Shown: positions 22,381 to 34,998 of the stretch, piece by piece | How the letters are laid out: every line of letters begins with the position of its first letter | Position numbering within the stretch: the stretch's first letter is position 1 | From: Eucommia ulmoides | Taxonomy: Eukaryota; Streptophyta; Magnoliopsida; Garryales; Eucommiaceae | Length of the DNA stretch: 64,000 nucleotides | NCBI GenBank assembly: GCA_016647705.1 | Contig: CM028335.1 | Location: 14,281,905-14,345,904 of the forward strand | Direction of reading: 5' to 3' | The notes under the pieces: model-generated | Databases searched by the model: none | Told to the model about the DNA's origin: nothing | The model's input: the letters and a program-made list of their open reading frames with translations, nothing else | Translations under genes and position numbers: made by a program

Positions 22381-23562
22381 ATGGATCGTGAAAATTTGGG
22401 ATCAATTGGCCAAAGAAAGCGCACTAGTTTTCGATTATGTAATGCATCCGGGTACATCATCATCCTCTCTCTCTCTTACTTATTCAGTTATGAAGTTCTT
22501 ATTTAGTGATTTTGCTGAATTCTGATTAATTGAAATTGTTTTTTTTGCTGGACTAGTTTTAAGACGGATTTATTGGAGGTACATGCTGAAAATCCTAGAT
22601 TGCATGTTGTATTTATACCTGGAAATCCAGGTATTTTGATTGTTGATTATCTAGGTTTTGCGTTATAGCATTATTCATCTGGGAAATGAGGCATTTAGGG
22701 TTTGTTGGTTGTTAATATTATTATAGGTGTTATTTCATTCTATACCGAGTTTTTGGATTCTCTCTACGAACTACTAGAAGGAACTGCTTCTGTGACAGGC
22801 AAGTGGGTCGTTGGTGTTTCTATTCTTTCCTTTCTGCTCCCAGAAAAACTTGGAAAAAAAAAAACAGAAATTTGGAAAACAAAAAAAATGTGTTTCTGTT
22901 CTCTCCCCAATGCATTTTCGCCATTATTTTGCAATTAATAAATAATTATTCATAAATGTGGCTATTTGATTTTGGGTTTTTTATTTGTTCACCAATTGAT
23001 TTCATTTAAGTGTTGATCAACAGGCATCGGGCATATATCTCACACTAGAAAGGTACTCTTATTATCTTGATGAAGTTCAACAAATCATTACTGAATATCG
23101 AGTAAAATCCCTATAGTTTTATTTCTTTATTGTTGGTCTTTATGTCCACAACTTTTATGCCTTGTTCTTTGACTTTGTGAATTACAGTTAAAGATTAACG
23201 GCCTGTTTTTTTGTCTAAATTATCCTATTTTATGAATTATCTTATTTTTGATGAATTGATATGTAATTTCTCCATTTACCTATGATTTAATCAAATGTAC
23301 ATATTATTTGGTTGTACAAAGAAGCATGTAGTTGTTTTAGTTTAGTTAAATTTTTAATGCACTTTACTCCAATAGTCCAATTACATGAGAAAATAAAATT
23401 TGAACAAGAACTAAAATGGTTAAGTAGCTAATTAAGAGTTTCTAGTTCTTGCAAATCAAACACTAAACTACAACAATTCATAAATTGACCATTTTAAAAA
23501 TTACTACAATTTGCAAATTGAAGGACGACCAAACGGGCCATAAAATAATGAATTGATTGCCC

Positions 23563-23593
<31 letters not shown>

Positions 23594-25995
23594 ATGGCTT
23601 TGGACGGATCAATCACTTAATAGTAAGAATCATATGAATTTCTTTCTCCTTTTCAGAATTGGAAGCGAGGAAGACTGTTCTCATTACAAGAACAAATTGA
23701 TCACAAGGTAAGCTTCCATTACGCGTTGAGAGGTTGGGGAATTTATTTATCTCGCTTCTATCTGTATTTTTGTTTTTTGTCTTATTAAGTTTAATTTTAT
23801 GTTTTTGCAGATGGACTTTGTCAAACAAGAACTTCTAAATAATAACATTCCAATTGTATTGGTATGCGCTTTTAATATACAAATTTTCTATGTAATTGTA
23901 CCTTTTTAAAAAAAAAAAAGAATTTTTCAGATAAACCTATTTCTAAAGTGTTTGATTAACATGAATCCCACATGCCCAAGCCCATTAACAGAAACAGGGT
24001 TTTGAATATATATTTGTTAAGGTAAATTTCAGGGACACTCCCTCTCATTTAGAAAACCTACAAGAATACCCTCTCTCATATTGAAAATATCAAGATTCAG
24101 GGATACCCCTTGTAGGTGGTTTTGAAAGTAATATTAAAACTTTAACCTTGTTATTATACTGTTAAAAAATGAGGTGGAAGTACTAGTTCTAAAATGGTAA
24201 TAAGTTGAACTAAGCTTTTGAAATGTTGATTATTTGAAAGGGCGTTCAAACTTGTGTAAGAAATTAAAGAAGTGTGTTTGATGGATACTCATAAGAGAAC
24301 TAAGTGGTTCCTAACATGAAATAATTGAATAAGTATAGTAGGTGAAATGATTTTGAGAATATTTGTATTTGTTTCTGAAGGTCGGCCACTCTATCGGCTC
24401 ATATATATGCCTTGAAATGTTTAAAAGATCTCCGGAAAAGGTAATGATTACTTGTTTAATATTTTTTGCACTTTATTTTAATACTTAATATCTCTCTCTT
24501 GTTTTTTTTTTTTTCCTAAAAAAAATTCATTTGATGTTGGCTCTATAGGTTAAGTATTGCATAGGGTTGTACCCTTTTCTGGCCATAAACAAAAGATCAT
24601 CACAACAGTCCATTATCAAGAAGATTGCAGGGTGATACGCTTAATACTTTTTTGTTGCTTGGAGTATCTGTGGAAGTTATTAGGTCCTTAATGTTTTCAT
24701 TTTCATGATTAGGTCCCTCAATGTTATTTTTATTTTTTTTGCAACCGTGTCCCCGTAAGGCTAATTTTTCACTTTCAACCCCTCTTATCTTCCCCCCCCC
24801 TATCACACCTTGACCTACCCAATTTTTGCTTCTAGTTTTTCTTCCATTTAAGTCTATTACCCGTGCCTAAAGTCACACTTTAATATTATTCTAATAAAAA
24901 ACTAATGTTGTATAAATTAAACTTATAAATTTCAAATTTTAACTAACTAATTACCTTAAAAATAAAAAATGGTGTGGGCTCTACAAAGTAATTGGGATGA
25001 AAGGTTAAAATCTCAAATATATAATTCAAGGGATGAAAATGTCTCTTCAATTTGATGTTTTTGATTTATCTACATCACTAGTAGATTTAAGTCGTTCTAT
25101 TGACAAAGATTATTGTGTGGAGCCCATATTGTCTTGGACATATTTCTGTATCTCTGTGTGTGTGTGTGTATAAAAACTAATTTATAAACGTCGTCTATAT
25201 TGACATTACAATTTCTTCAACTTACAGGTCGTCTTTTCTTTGTGCTTTATTGAGCTCAATAGTGGCAATAATAGGATTCCTCCCAATCTCGGTTTTGACC
25301 TTTCTTGCAAAAAGATCCATCGGGAAATCTTGGTCTACCAATGCAGTTAGGTCTCTTTGCTCTCATGTGCTGCAGGTGAAATTTTTTATTTTTATTTTTC
25401 CAGAAATGGGTTTCCTCAAAAATTTGATTATAATTTTTCTGCTCGATCTGTTTGGCATTGTTTTCATAAAATTTTGACTGCATAAAATAAATATCAAATA
25501 AAAATGTATGCATGGTGAGGCTCGAGTTCAAGTCTTGGAACCTAACAAGAATGACACGAGGATACTTTCTTATTATCTCCTAGGTAGTGTTTGGTGGCCT
25601 GAATAGAAAATTTGGGTTTCAAAATGAATGTGCATAAATTTTCATATCTGTACATTGGTGTTCATTTCTAGTTCCAACGGTGCAATTTCATACAACCAAA
25701 TACTGCCTTAAGGCCTCTCGGTGAAATGTAATTCAAACTATTTGATATCTCGATCAACATATGATGAACACTAGGCATACCATTTGCCTATGTCTATTAT
25801 ATTAACTTTCATTCTATTTGATTTGATTTCAGTACCATACCATTCAGAATGTGCTCTTCATGGCAATGACAGAGTTTAAAAAGGTAATTTTTTCCCTCAA
25901 TGATTTTTATGTAAATTGAAAAGTAAAGTCCCTCTCTCTCTCTCTCTCTCTGAACTGTGAAATGTCATTTATGACATTATCCTAGTGAATAAATG

Positions 25996-26026
<31 letters not shown>

Positions 26027-27085
26027 GCTATCAGAAACACCAGATTGGGCATTCATGAGGGCAAAACAAAGTCAGCTTGCATTCTTGTTTGGCCTTGATG
26101 ATCATTGGGGTCCTCTACAAATGTTGGAAGAGGTAAGCCCGTGGATTTATCGTTTTCGCTCTTCTATAGATTACAGCAGTCATTATGCAAATGATACTCC
26201 AAGCAGCATCTTTATGCGATGAATTCTTAGGTTGTGTTTGGTTAGTGTTTCTGTTTTTCATTTTTTATTTTTTCCTATTTGGCTAGAAACAAAAGCAAAA
26301 AGACAGAAAACACTAAAAAACCACCACAGAAGACAACACAAACACTTAAAAAAATAAGTTCATCCTTTCTTTATTATTATTATTATTATTTATTTATTTA
26401 TTTGTATTTATTGTTTTATTTCGTCAAATTTTCTTCAATTTCCTTCTCTCTTTTTTCCGGATGCTCCCAGATTTCCAAACGGGTTCCAAATGCTATGCTG
26501 GAGATCGAAAGGGAGGGTCACACACATGCTTTCTGCTGCATGGAAGCCGGTTCTTTATGGAATGCAAAACATGTAGCAAATTTAATCAAGAATCAAATGC
26601 TGAACATGAGCTCTCAAAAGGTCAAAACTCCACCTTATTTTCTGTTTCCAAATGTAATCAATATAATGAATATACATCAATTTTTCCCCTTCAATAACCA
26701 TGTATTTCTTTGCGGTGCCCCCCCTCCCCCTGGGGTCCGCCCCCGGGATATGGCTGGCTGTTGGGGTATAGTTTAGGTCTAACAGTGGTGGACCCCCCGC
26801 CATCCCCAGCTCTCTTCTCTGTCGAGAGAGAGAGAGAGAGAGAGATATGTGTTAGTAATTTAAAAGGTAAAATATCAATAGAATTAAACATTTTTTATTT
26901 TAGGAAAAGGGGATGTACATTTAGATGCTCCCTAGACCAAAAATCCGAACACTGCCTTACTTTTACATTTTCACCCTTTTGTTGGGAGATATCAATCGTG
27001 AAATTTGAAAGGAAATATTCTAATTAATAGATTTGGAGGAATTTAATTACAATTTGTATAGTTGATTCAGGGCTATTGCAGCTGA
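22381..27085 (+). CDS. LDAH: Lipid droplet-associated hydrolase (alpha/beta hydrolase, LDAH family)
   Basis: Serine hydrolase of the LDAH (C2orf43-like) family, which in animals sits on lipid droplets; the substrate in plants is uncertain. Exons: 22381-22451, 22557-22630, 22727-22798, 23024-23052, 23657-23707, 23811-23861, 24381-24440, 24549-24631, 25228-25375, 25833-25883, 26028-26132, 26471-26620, and probably 27071-27085. The first twelve sum to 945 bp, 315 codons in phase with no stop; the last would add GYCS and stop (319 aa, normal for the family). Motifs: VVFIPGNPGVISFY (about residues 39-52), nucleophile elbow LVGHSIGSY with catalytic Ser, hydrophobic IVAIIGFLPISVLTFL (about 172-187), FLFGLDDHWGP with the acid Asp, and EREGHTHAF with the catalytic His. 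The ATG at 22381 fits; the upstream frame is closed. Intron 4 of this list of exon pairs (after 22798) is GC-AG; all others are GT-AG. The final exon is the weak point: without it the frame would read on to 26776. Confidence 0.9.
23199..23540. mobile_element. Tourist-like MITE in an LDAH intron
   Basis: Ends CGGCCTGTTT (23199) and AAACGGGCCA (to 23540) are inverted repeats with TAA on both sides (23196-23198, 23541-23543). A 342-bp AT-rich body with no coding potential. Fits a PIF/Harbinger-type MITE. Confidence 0.6.
25583..25707. mobile_element. Small MITE in an LDAH intron
   Basis: GGTAGTGTTTGGT (25583) pairs with ACCAAATACTGCC (to 25707). Flanks CTA and TTA are an imperfect 3-bp duplication. 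125 bp, non-coding. Confidence 0.5.
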
Positions 27086-28622
27086 CAATTACCATTAAAA
27101 ATCTAATAAGAAAATTAAAATCGGAAGCTTAGAGACGGATGGTGGAGAATGGCACTTCTTTGGCTCTAGGTGAGTTTCCTCTATTTCAAAGTTTTGTGAG
27201 TGGGTTTTAATTGTTTAAGACTCATCGCATTCTCGGAACCTTGAATGTATCATGTTGATTCTTCCATTCCTTCAGCTTCCTCATTTACTTCTATTTGATT
27301 CATCAAAACGGTTGAGCTCCTTGGTTGTCCTCATTTTTCGACTTTCTTAACGTAACTTGCACATGCAAACAACAAATTTGAGAAGAATAAAGTCATTATT
27401 TTTTTATTGTTCATTATCATGGTATTTGCATCATATTAGCCGTTTTCAGATCACATAAATAACAACTAATTCTATGTACATTATGTGGTTCGCTTGACCA
27501 AGTTTTCCTCGAATTCTTGCTCGCTGTTGTTTGTTGTTGCTACTGCTTGAAACAACATTGCCTAAATGCTCTGTTTGTTTGCAATTCACAATTTTGACCA
27601 GGATTTGAGGTTAGAACCCAACAATTCTACCTTTCACTATGTGTGATTTATATTTTTTTATTTTATTTTACAAGGTCATGCATGGAATTGTGCAGTCAAA
27701 TAGCTTTACTAAAGGAGGAGTGTCTCATATGATACGACATTAGATGTTGTTTTCTAATTTGTTTTGTGATGCTTTCTATTGGATCAGGTAAGAACTAAAT
27801 GTAATTTTTTATTGTTCATTGTACTCCTTAATAAATGTGTATCACGTATTGTACATTTAGACTTGAGATTATTTTATGTTATTTGTCGTTTTATTGATGT
27901 CTTGGCCTTTTGATTTGAGGCTCTGTATCAAGCTATATTAGAACTATTATCGATGCTTATGTGATGTTTTATTTCGGTGACGGATTGGATAATTATCTTT
28001 TTAGAAGTTTTAAAAATAAGTACTTATTTTGATTTCTAAAAATTGAAAACTGACTTGGCTGATTAACGACAAAAGATATTTATTGTTTATATTATTGTTC
28101 ATATTTCTAAGTTAGATTATATGTGACCTTTGCTTCGTCGTTAGATTACATATGATTGAACCAATTATTGAAGACTTCATATTATTATTATTATTTTAAA
28201 GAAATTAAGTTGGGGTTATGTTAGAATAAGTTTGATTGTGAAGCACGTGAATGAGTAAAGAAACTTTCAGAATATAGGTTTTAATTGATTTTATAGCTTC
28301 TTTTTTTTTTTAATTGCTTTTGGTTCATGTTTATTCTCTCTTTTGATTGGAACACAAACAAAAAATAAAAATATAACTTTTTTGTTTTTAATTTGCAGTG
28401 TCCTCTTACTACTATTGTCAGAAGAAGGCCATTGTTGTAAAGTTTGGTTGTGCTTAAATATGTTTGATGATTTGTTTGGGTGAATGAAGTTCAAATTTCG
28501 GATTTGGTTTTATTTTCTCTCTTTCTATTGCTTGGTGATTTTGAGATTTGAGTTTGTCGTTGTATTATTATCTACTTTGTAAGATATATTGGATTAAAAT
28601 TATAGTTTCTTGATTTGAAAAG
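26621..28622 (+). other. LDAH 3' region: terminal intron and probable 3' UTR exons
   Basis: No further coding sequence of the family. Splice-like signals suggest UTR exons at 27071-27169 (ends CTAG/GTGAGT), about 27675-27787 (ends TCAG/GTAAGA), and 28399 to about 28620 (after TTTGCAG). A C-rich block (26716-26755) and a (GA)n run (26824-26846) lie in the terminal intron. An A-run at 28625-28642 ends the region. RNA data would be needed to settle the exons. Confidence 0.4.
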
Positions 28623-28642
28623 TCAAAAAAAAAAAAAAAAAA

Positions 28643-30485
28643 TTACAAAGCAAAACACTAAGACCTATGTTCCTATCGAAGTTTATGTAAACATAGGTAA
28701 CACAATTATTTGATAAAATTTTATTATTTTATAAATTGTCAAACGGAAAAAAAAAAACCCTCAATCCAAGTACTGAAATATATATAAAATAAGTTGTCAT
28801 AAATTTGAAGATTGGTTAAATAATTCAAACTAAAATTTCATAATCATGTGCCTTCTCAAGAGTTATCTTTATTTTCTTTTGCTCCTTATTAGTTTACTAT
28901 TTCCAGGTATGAAAATTGGTAAAAACAATGATTACTATTTTTTTTGAATTTTTCAATAAGGTGTATTTATGTCAGTTTACATGTATTTCGACTAATCATT
29001 TTACTGGGTCATTGTAAAGGTACACTCCCCATTAGCCTAGTGCATTCAGGAATAAAATCTAAGATTTAATTCCTGAAATACTCTTCAGGAGAGTTAAATT
29101 CTGATTGACAAGAAAATGTAGCACCTTTCTTTATCAAGTACAACTAGACTAACATCTCTTGAGTAAAAACCAATAGGAAAAAATAAAAAGAACAATGATT
29201 ACTAATATTCTTTTTTCCTATTAAATAATATTAAAATTTATCTTTATTATTTGTAGGAAATATTATTAAACATTGAAGTGAAAAATGATAAAAATAAAAC
29301 ATGGAAATAGAGGAAGAATCACTCTTCAGTGTTTGATGAGTAATATTAAAAAAAAAAAAAGTAACATTTACTAATAATTTTTTTATTCATTTTTTCTATC
29401 CCTGAGCATGGTGTGGGTAAACGTAGTTGTAACTTTAAATGCAATAACTTGTGCATTTTCCATTTTTACATCAAAAAAGTTTGCCATTGTCCTTTTGTAG
29501 TCGATTTGTGTGTTCTAGTGCTTGCAATAGGGAATCCTTACTGCTTGCCAAAAAACATATTGTCAAAGAATATAACTTGTTTGTAGAAAGTAATAAAATA
29601 TGATTGTCGTACTAGTGTTATATGTGTTTTTGTTTCAAGATCCGAAGTAGTTGTTCACGATTTTTCAATCCTTACTCCTCTTTTTAATATCTAAGTGATG
29701 AGAATCCTTTTATTTTTCAATCTTTGATGTATAATGATATCTCTTTAGAACTGTTATAATCTGTTTGGGTGAGATATTTGAATCATGTATTTTCATTTCG
29801 AAAAGAGAATTGTAATTTTCTTAATATTTTTAAAAAAATATTACAAATCCATTCTCAGAATGAAATATATTTTTCAACTATCTTCCCAAACATTCTCTTA
29901 TCATCTTTTTGTAATGGATTTGTTTGTTCTCTCTCTTCGATTTCTCTCATAGTTTATGAAGAAAAAAAAGTTTAGAAAAAAAAAAACAAGTAATAAAAGG
30001 AATCTCTGTGGAATTAACCAAAGTAATCCCCATGGAATATGACAGTTTTTTTAAAAGAGACGTAACAAAAGTAATCTTTATGAAATGTAACAATGTTCTT
30101 TATAAGGCTTAAACCAATGAACATGTGCATTCAAATGGGTTTTTAATGATTTCTTGAATCATTACCCTATGACCGAAACAACACGACTCATAAAGCATCG
30201 GTATTAGTAGTTGAGCACCGGCCAAACATTTAACTAGTGGAATGTAACAATTAACATAAATGTAACCTCTAAACCGCAAACACAACCAAAAGTAATAATA
30301 TATGGATGTCTTTTTACCTGAATATAATTTATATTGTAAATAAAAACATAAAAGTGTTTTCAAGTGGCCACGTTTGTGTTCCATATTTATTTGGTAAAAA
30401 ATAGAAGATATATTGGGTCTAATTTTTCAGGATATAGGGATTCGGCAAACCTAAAAAACACTATATTGATTTTCTAATTTTTAAG
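28643..30485. other. Intergenic region, nothing recognised
   Basis: AT-rich, with A and T runs (29347-29361, 29975-29987) and only short chance frames. No tRNA, transposon ends or protein similarity seen. Confidence 0.6.
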
Positions 30486-31174
30486 TGTAAAAAAGGAAAA
30501 TAACATTTTTGGTCCCTAACAGATGGTTCGGGTGTTCAATTGGCCTATGGTATTTAGAAGTGGACACATTGGGCCATTAACATTTTATTTTCTTTCCAAA
30601 TTGGTCATTCTGTTAAGTTTTCTATTAATTATTGTTAAATTATATTTATACCTTTTAATTAGGATTATTTTATTTTCTATTTAAAACTTAAAGGTCAAAT
30701 GTGTATTTTGAATATCCAAACCCCTAAACCCACTATACTCTCTCTCAATCCAAACCCTAGCGAAGAGGGTCTCTGGTGAAGAGATTCGGGGCCTTGCCTT
30801 AACACAATTTTAGCGATTTCTGACAAGTTCTCGGAGTCTCAATTCATGGATTCTAGGTATTCTTGTTGTTTGTGATTTTGATCCAGTTTTTGCAGTTGAT
30901 TTGCGAGATTGTGGTGGTTCGCTGCTCTAGATCTTGTTTTCTACAGTTGGGTTCAAGCTTCTGTCAAGATCTAAGCAACAACGATTGATGGAAAGGATTT
31001 GTGGTGCAGCGGTTGGAATCCTAAGCTATCTTCAATATTTTCATTTTCTTACTACTTTCTCTATCTCTTTTCTCATCTTTTTTCTTCCCCTTCCTGGTTG
31101 TTCTTCTTCTCTTCTAATTTGATGATGAATTTCTTACTTTCAATCTGGTTCGTGGTTTGATTTGCCGTTGAATT

Positions 31175-32514
31175 TGTTGGTGGAAATTGCTGAAATTTCA
31201 AGATAAATAACCATGCAATAAAACTAATAATTATTAAACAATATTAACGTGAATATTAATTAATCATGTATGGGCCTTAAAAATAAATTATGAAAATTCT
31301 GTGAAGCAATCTAAGTGTATATTAAACAAAAAATGTGACGTTAACGTAATATAAAATAGAAAATAGCAGTGACAGAATGTATTAATATTAACGTAACATA
31401 AATAAAGAAGTAACAGTAATATAATGTGTTAACGTTAACGTGAACGTAATAGAAACAAAGTTTTAAACTTTAAATAAAAATTTATCTAGATATTCAAATA
31501 ACGAATTGAATTGAAGTAGATCGAGATTAGAGTTTGACTTTATGCCCTTAAAGTAGATTCACACTCCCATACTGGTGCTAATGGTTGAATAGACGTATGC
31601 CTCCTAGGGTACAACGATCTTCAAGTTTTTTATACAAACACTTGAAACCATAAACTTCGGCGGACTAGACTTATGCTTGAACTCTCACAAAATTCTAAAT
31701 GATGTGTGCTTTGGTGGTGATATGAAGTGATAATATTATGAATCAGACACAATAAAATGAATGAGAAGTCTCCTATTTATAGAAGACCAAAAACCACTAT
31801 TAAATGGATGCAACTTTGGAAAGACATATGTTCGCATTAACGTTAACGCGAATCGTCACTAACTTTGGAAAGGCTCCTGTTCACGTTAACGTTAACGCGA
31901 ACAGTCACTTAATGAACCTTCATATCTGTTCATTGGTGCTAATTAAAAATTAACGGTTAAGCAGTTAATTAACTACTTAACTGCTACTAGTTAAATTTTA
32001 AACTATTATGGCGAGTTAAGATCCGACCTGACCCGACTCGGATCCTATCCAAACCCGATCCAAATGTGATTCGGATTGTCCCAACCCAAACCCGACCTGA
32101 CCCAATTCAAGTTAGAAGGTTTGATGGTTAGTGACTTGCCTTTATTCTCAATTTATAAGTTGATACAAGTTTGAATTTTTTCTTTACAACCAATGTGGGA
32201 TAATTACACATTACAATTCAAGTTCTCCCATGTAAGCAATGTGGGATAACTTATCCCCTTCCCAAGCAATGTGGGATAATTCATTTATTTATATCTTCAA
32301 CCAATCTCAAATGAGTTTCTTTGAGAATTAAAATCTTATTCAAAACTTAATTATTTTTGGCATATAAATATACTATGTTGATCCTTAAACGATGAGGAGC
32401 GTAATGAAATAATAACCCGATTAAATTAACTAATGGGTCTTACTTTAATTAATTAATTGGTGGGTCTCACTTAATTAATTAATTAATTAATTAAAGTAGC
32501 TAAAAATTTTAACA
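31175..32514 (-). repeat. 3' LTR of the copia element
   Basis: 1340 bp. Contains two tandem units of about 50 bp (31812-31908), each holding a near-palindrome with core CGTTAACGTTAACG or ATTAACGTTAACG. Also CAATGTGGGATAA repeated four times at about 32193-32282. The polypurine tract (minus-strand TGTAGGGGAT, 32515-32524) abuts its right edge. Confidence 0.9.
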
Positions 32515-32524
32515 ATCCCCTACA

Positions 32525-32971
32525 TGAATGAGATTGATTGGATATACGTGCATATGCAATGTTAACACACTATAGAGAGTTCAAATAGAAAGTAACTGCA
32601 TCGAGGTAGGTAGCTTTTGGCCTTGAATATTCTCTAGTGAAAGACTATCGAATTTACTTGGCTAACCAGTAAATGCGATGTCCTGAACTATTCAACTGTT
32701 TGTGTAAATCAAGACAATAGAATTCACACAGATACTTTCTGTCACAATCAGTTTTCTGGTTGTGTTCATTTTGGCCTTGAACATCCTGGTGTTTCAATGA
32801 GTGCTTTAGAGAATTTAGCCTTCTCATTCTCATAGAGCCGAACTTGTTCTTCACTCATCTAGGTGATTAACCTATCCAGCGTATCCCGTATACCCTACTT
32901 GATTTTTTCAAGCTATTGGAATCATTAAAAGAAAAACTTATCCTTAATACTTATATTTATCACTTGTTCAC
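32525..32971 (-). other. Copia 3' non-coding segment
   Basis: Sequence between the copia polypurine tract and the Athila-like insertion. No open frame of note. It ends TTCAC (32967-32971), the target duplication of that insertion, and resumes at 42938. Confidence 0.6.
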
Positions 32972-33382
32972 TAGTAGCGGAATATTACGTCGCTACTTTC
33001 ACCATAAGGGTACTGGTTAAGTTTTAGTAGAGTGGGAAGAGTTAGGGTTGTCGTATCCACAAGGATTGGATTAAATTATCATTGAGTACCGTAATTGTCA
33101 TAACCGAACTTTATTTAGGCGATAGAAAAATAGGTTTTATAATAATTATAAACTAAACTAATTAAACTGATTATACTAATATACTAGTATGACGTTTATG
33201 GAAAAATATTGCTTAAGGATTAACTTAGTTCTCTTAAACGTGTTCGTTTCAATCTAGTTTACATTAACGGCATTCCAATCTATTCGACAATCTAGGTATC
33301 AAAAACTCACTCACTACCTCTCCCGAGTGTAAAGTGAATGAATATGTGATTTCGTGTCAACGCCGAAGTCCCCCTCGAGCGT

Positions 33383-34970
33383 TGATAGGTGTAAATTACC
33401 TATATATTTTCAATCCGAATTTGTTAGTTTTCAAGTACGTTTATAGTTATTTTTATATGTTTTAATATATTTTTATTCTTTTTGTATTAAAATAGGTGCG
33501 TGGGGTGAAAATGTATGAAATCGGAGCAAAAACGATGTGATCGAACCAAAGCGGACGAAGTTACGGTGGATAAATGAGCAAGGAGGCAACGTTGTGAAAG
33601 AAGCCCACCGCCTAGGTGTCCAGACCTCCGCCTAGGCTGTGAAGATGCTGAGAACATTTTCAAGTCCACCGCCTACTTCTTCACCTAGGCGGTCACCAAA
33701 CCTACAAAGCCGGTACAGGTGCTGTAACTTCAAAACTATTTTGGACTACGATGCAATCCTATTTTGGAAACACTCAAAACATAGAAGTTGTATATATATA
33801 TTTTTTAGATTTCCATAGATTTTTGAATCACCTCAATCGGAGTTCGGTTAAAGAAGTTATAGTCAAAATAAAATACAAACCTGCAGTAACTTTGCCTAGG
33901 CGAAAATCCGGCAGAAAGTTAACCGACCTAACTTCGCCTTCACCTAGGCGAAAACCTCCGCGCAAAATAGATATTTTGTTGATATTTTTTTCCCTATTTA
34001 AACCCTTCTCTCCTCCTCTCTTCGATCTTCTTGAGCCCCTGAGGCCTTAGGCCATATTTTAGGGTTAGGATAAGGGATTTTTGAGGGAGAGCTCTCAACC
34101 CAAGGTGGAGGATCAATGAGGAAGCGAACGATCGACGTTTCTAGCGGCAAATCTTCGGATATCGGCTAAGTAGCTCGTTTTCTCTCTTTGTTTTCTTTAT
34201 TTTGGTAATTGTTGAGCATGTTTAGCTCGTTTTACATTGTATAAATGGTTAGGGTCATGAGTTAAACATGGATTGTAATAGGGATTAACATATTATTTAT
34301 GAAAATGTAGTTTTGGTTGAATTTGTGTTTCGTTCTTGGTTGTTCTTCGTATGTTGATTGTGTTGCCATATTTTTTATGATTATATGCTAGTTTAGATAT
34401 ATTGAGAATACAAGATTTGACAGTCGGGAGAGGTAACCCCGAATTCGGATTAGGGTTATCACAACACGACAATCTAACGACCCGGGAGGGCGTTAGAAAG
34501 TATGCAATCGATAACGTTGGGGTGAGACTCACGTGACCTAGAGTTGTTAAGACATTGAGGGAGACTTCAGCGTTGACACGAAGTCACGTATTCTCCCGTC
34601 TTACACTCGGAAGAGGTGGCAATGGAGTTTACGAACCAAGATTGTCGGATACGCGGAACGCCATTAATGTTAACTAAAACGAAATCAAATGCATTTAAAT
34701 AAATAAAGTTAATCCTTAGGCAATCTACTCCCCTAAACAATCTCAAATTAGTATTTATAGTATAGTTAACTTAATTAGTATTTTAGTTTAGTATTAGAAT
34801 TAAATTAAATTACATTTTTGGTCGCCTAGATAAAGTTAGGTTATGAGAATCGCGGTATTCGATAGTAACAACACCAATCCCTGTGGATACGATACCTGAC
34901 CGAAATATCCATTATACTAAAACTTGATCCGTACGCTTGCGGTAAAAGTGACAACGCTTATTTAGCGGCC
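33383..34970 (+). repeat. 5' LTR of the plus-strand Athila-like element
   Basis: 1588 bp, TGATAGGTGTAAATTACC start. Palindromes of the CCGCCTAGG and GCCTAGGCGAAA kind cluster at 33608-33955, followed by TATTTAAACCC (33994). Shares its last part with the LTR at 26-1507 but with only one copy of the 190-bp block. Confidence 0.85.
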
Positions 34971-34980
34971 ACCAAGTTTT

Positions 34981-34998
34981 TGGTGTCGTTGCCGGGGA
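34981..34998 (+). other. Primer-binding site, tRNA-Asp type
   Basis: TGGTGTCGTTGCCGGGGA, one or two changes from TGGCGCCGTTGCCGGGGA, the site complementary to tRNA-Asp used by Athila-type elements. The minus-strand sister has TTGGCGCCGTTACTGGGGA (41536-41554). Confidence 0.85.

Noticed and set aside
24003-24130. Possible MITE in an LDAH intron (GGGACACTCCCTCTCATT and inverted-looking neighbours)
   Set aside because: No matching ends or target duplication could be found.
26279-26776. 165-codon frame
   Set aside because: It reads through an LDAH intron, the 26471-26620 exon and the next intron; only the middle part is coding.
28625-28642. A-run as evidence that LDAH is a retrocopy
   Set aside because: The gene has at least eleven introns with splice signals, so it is not a processed copy.
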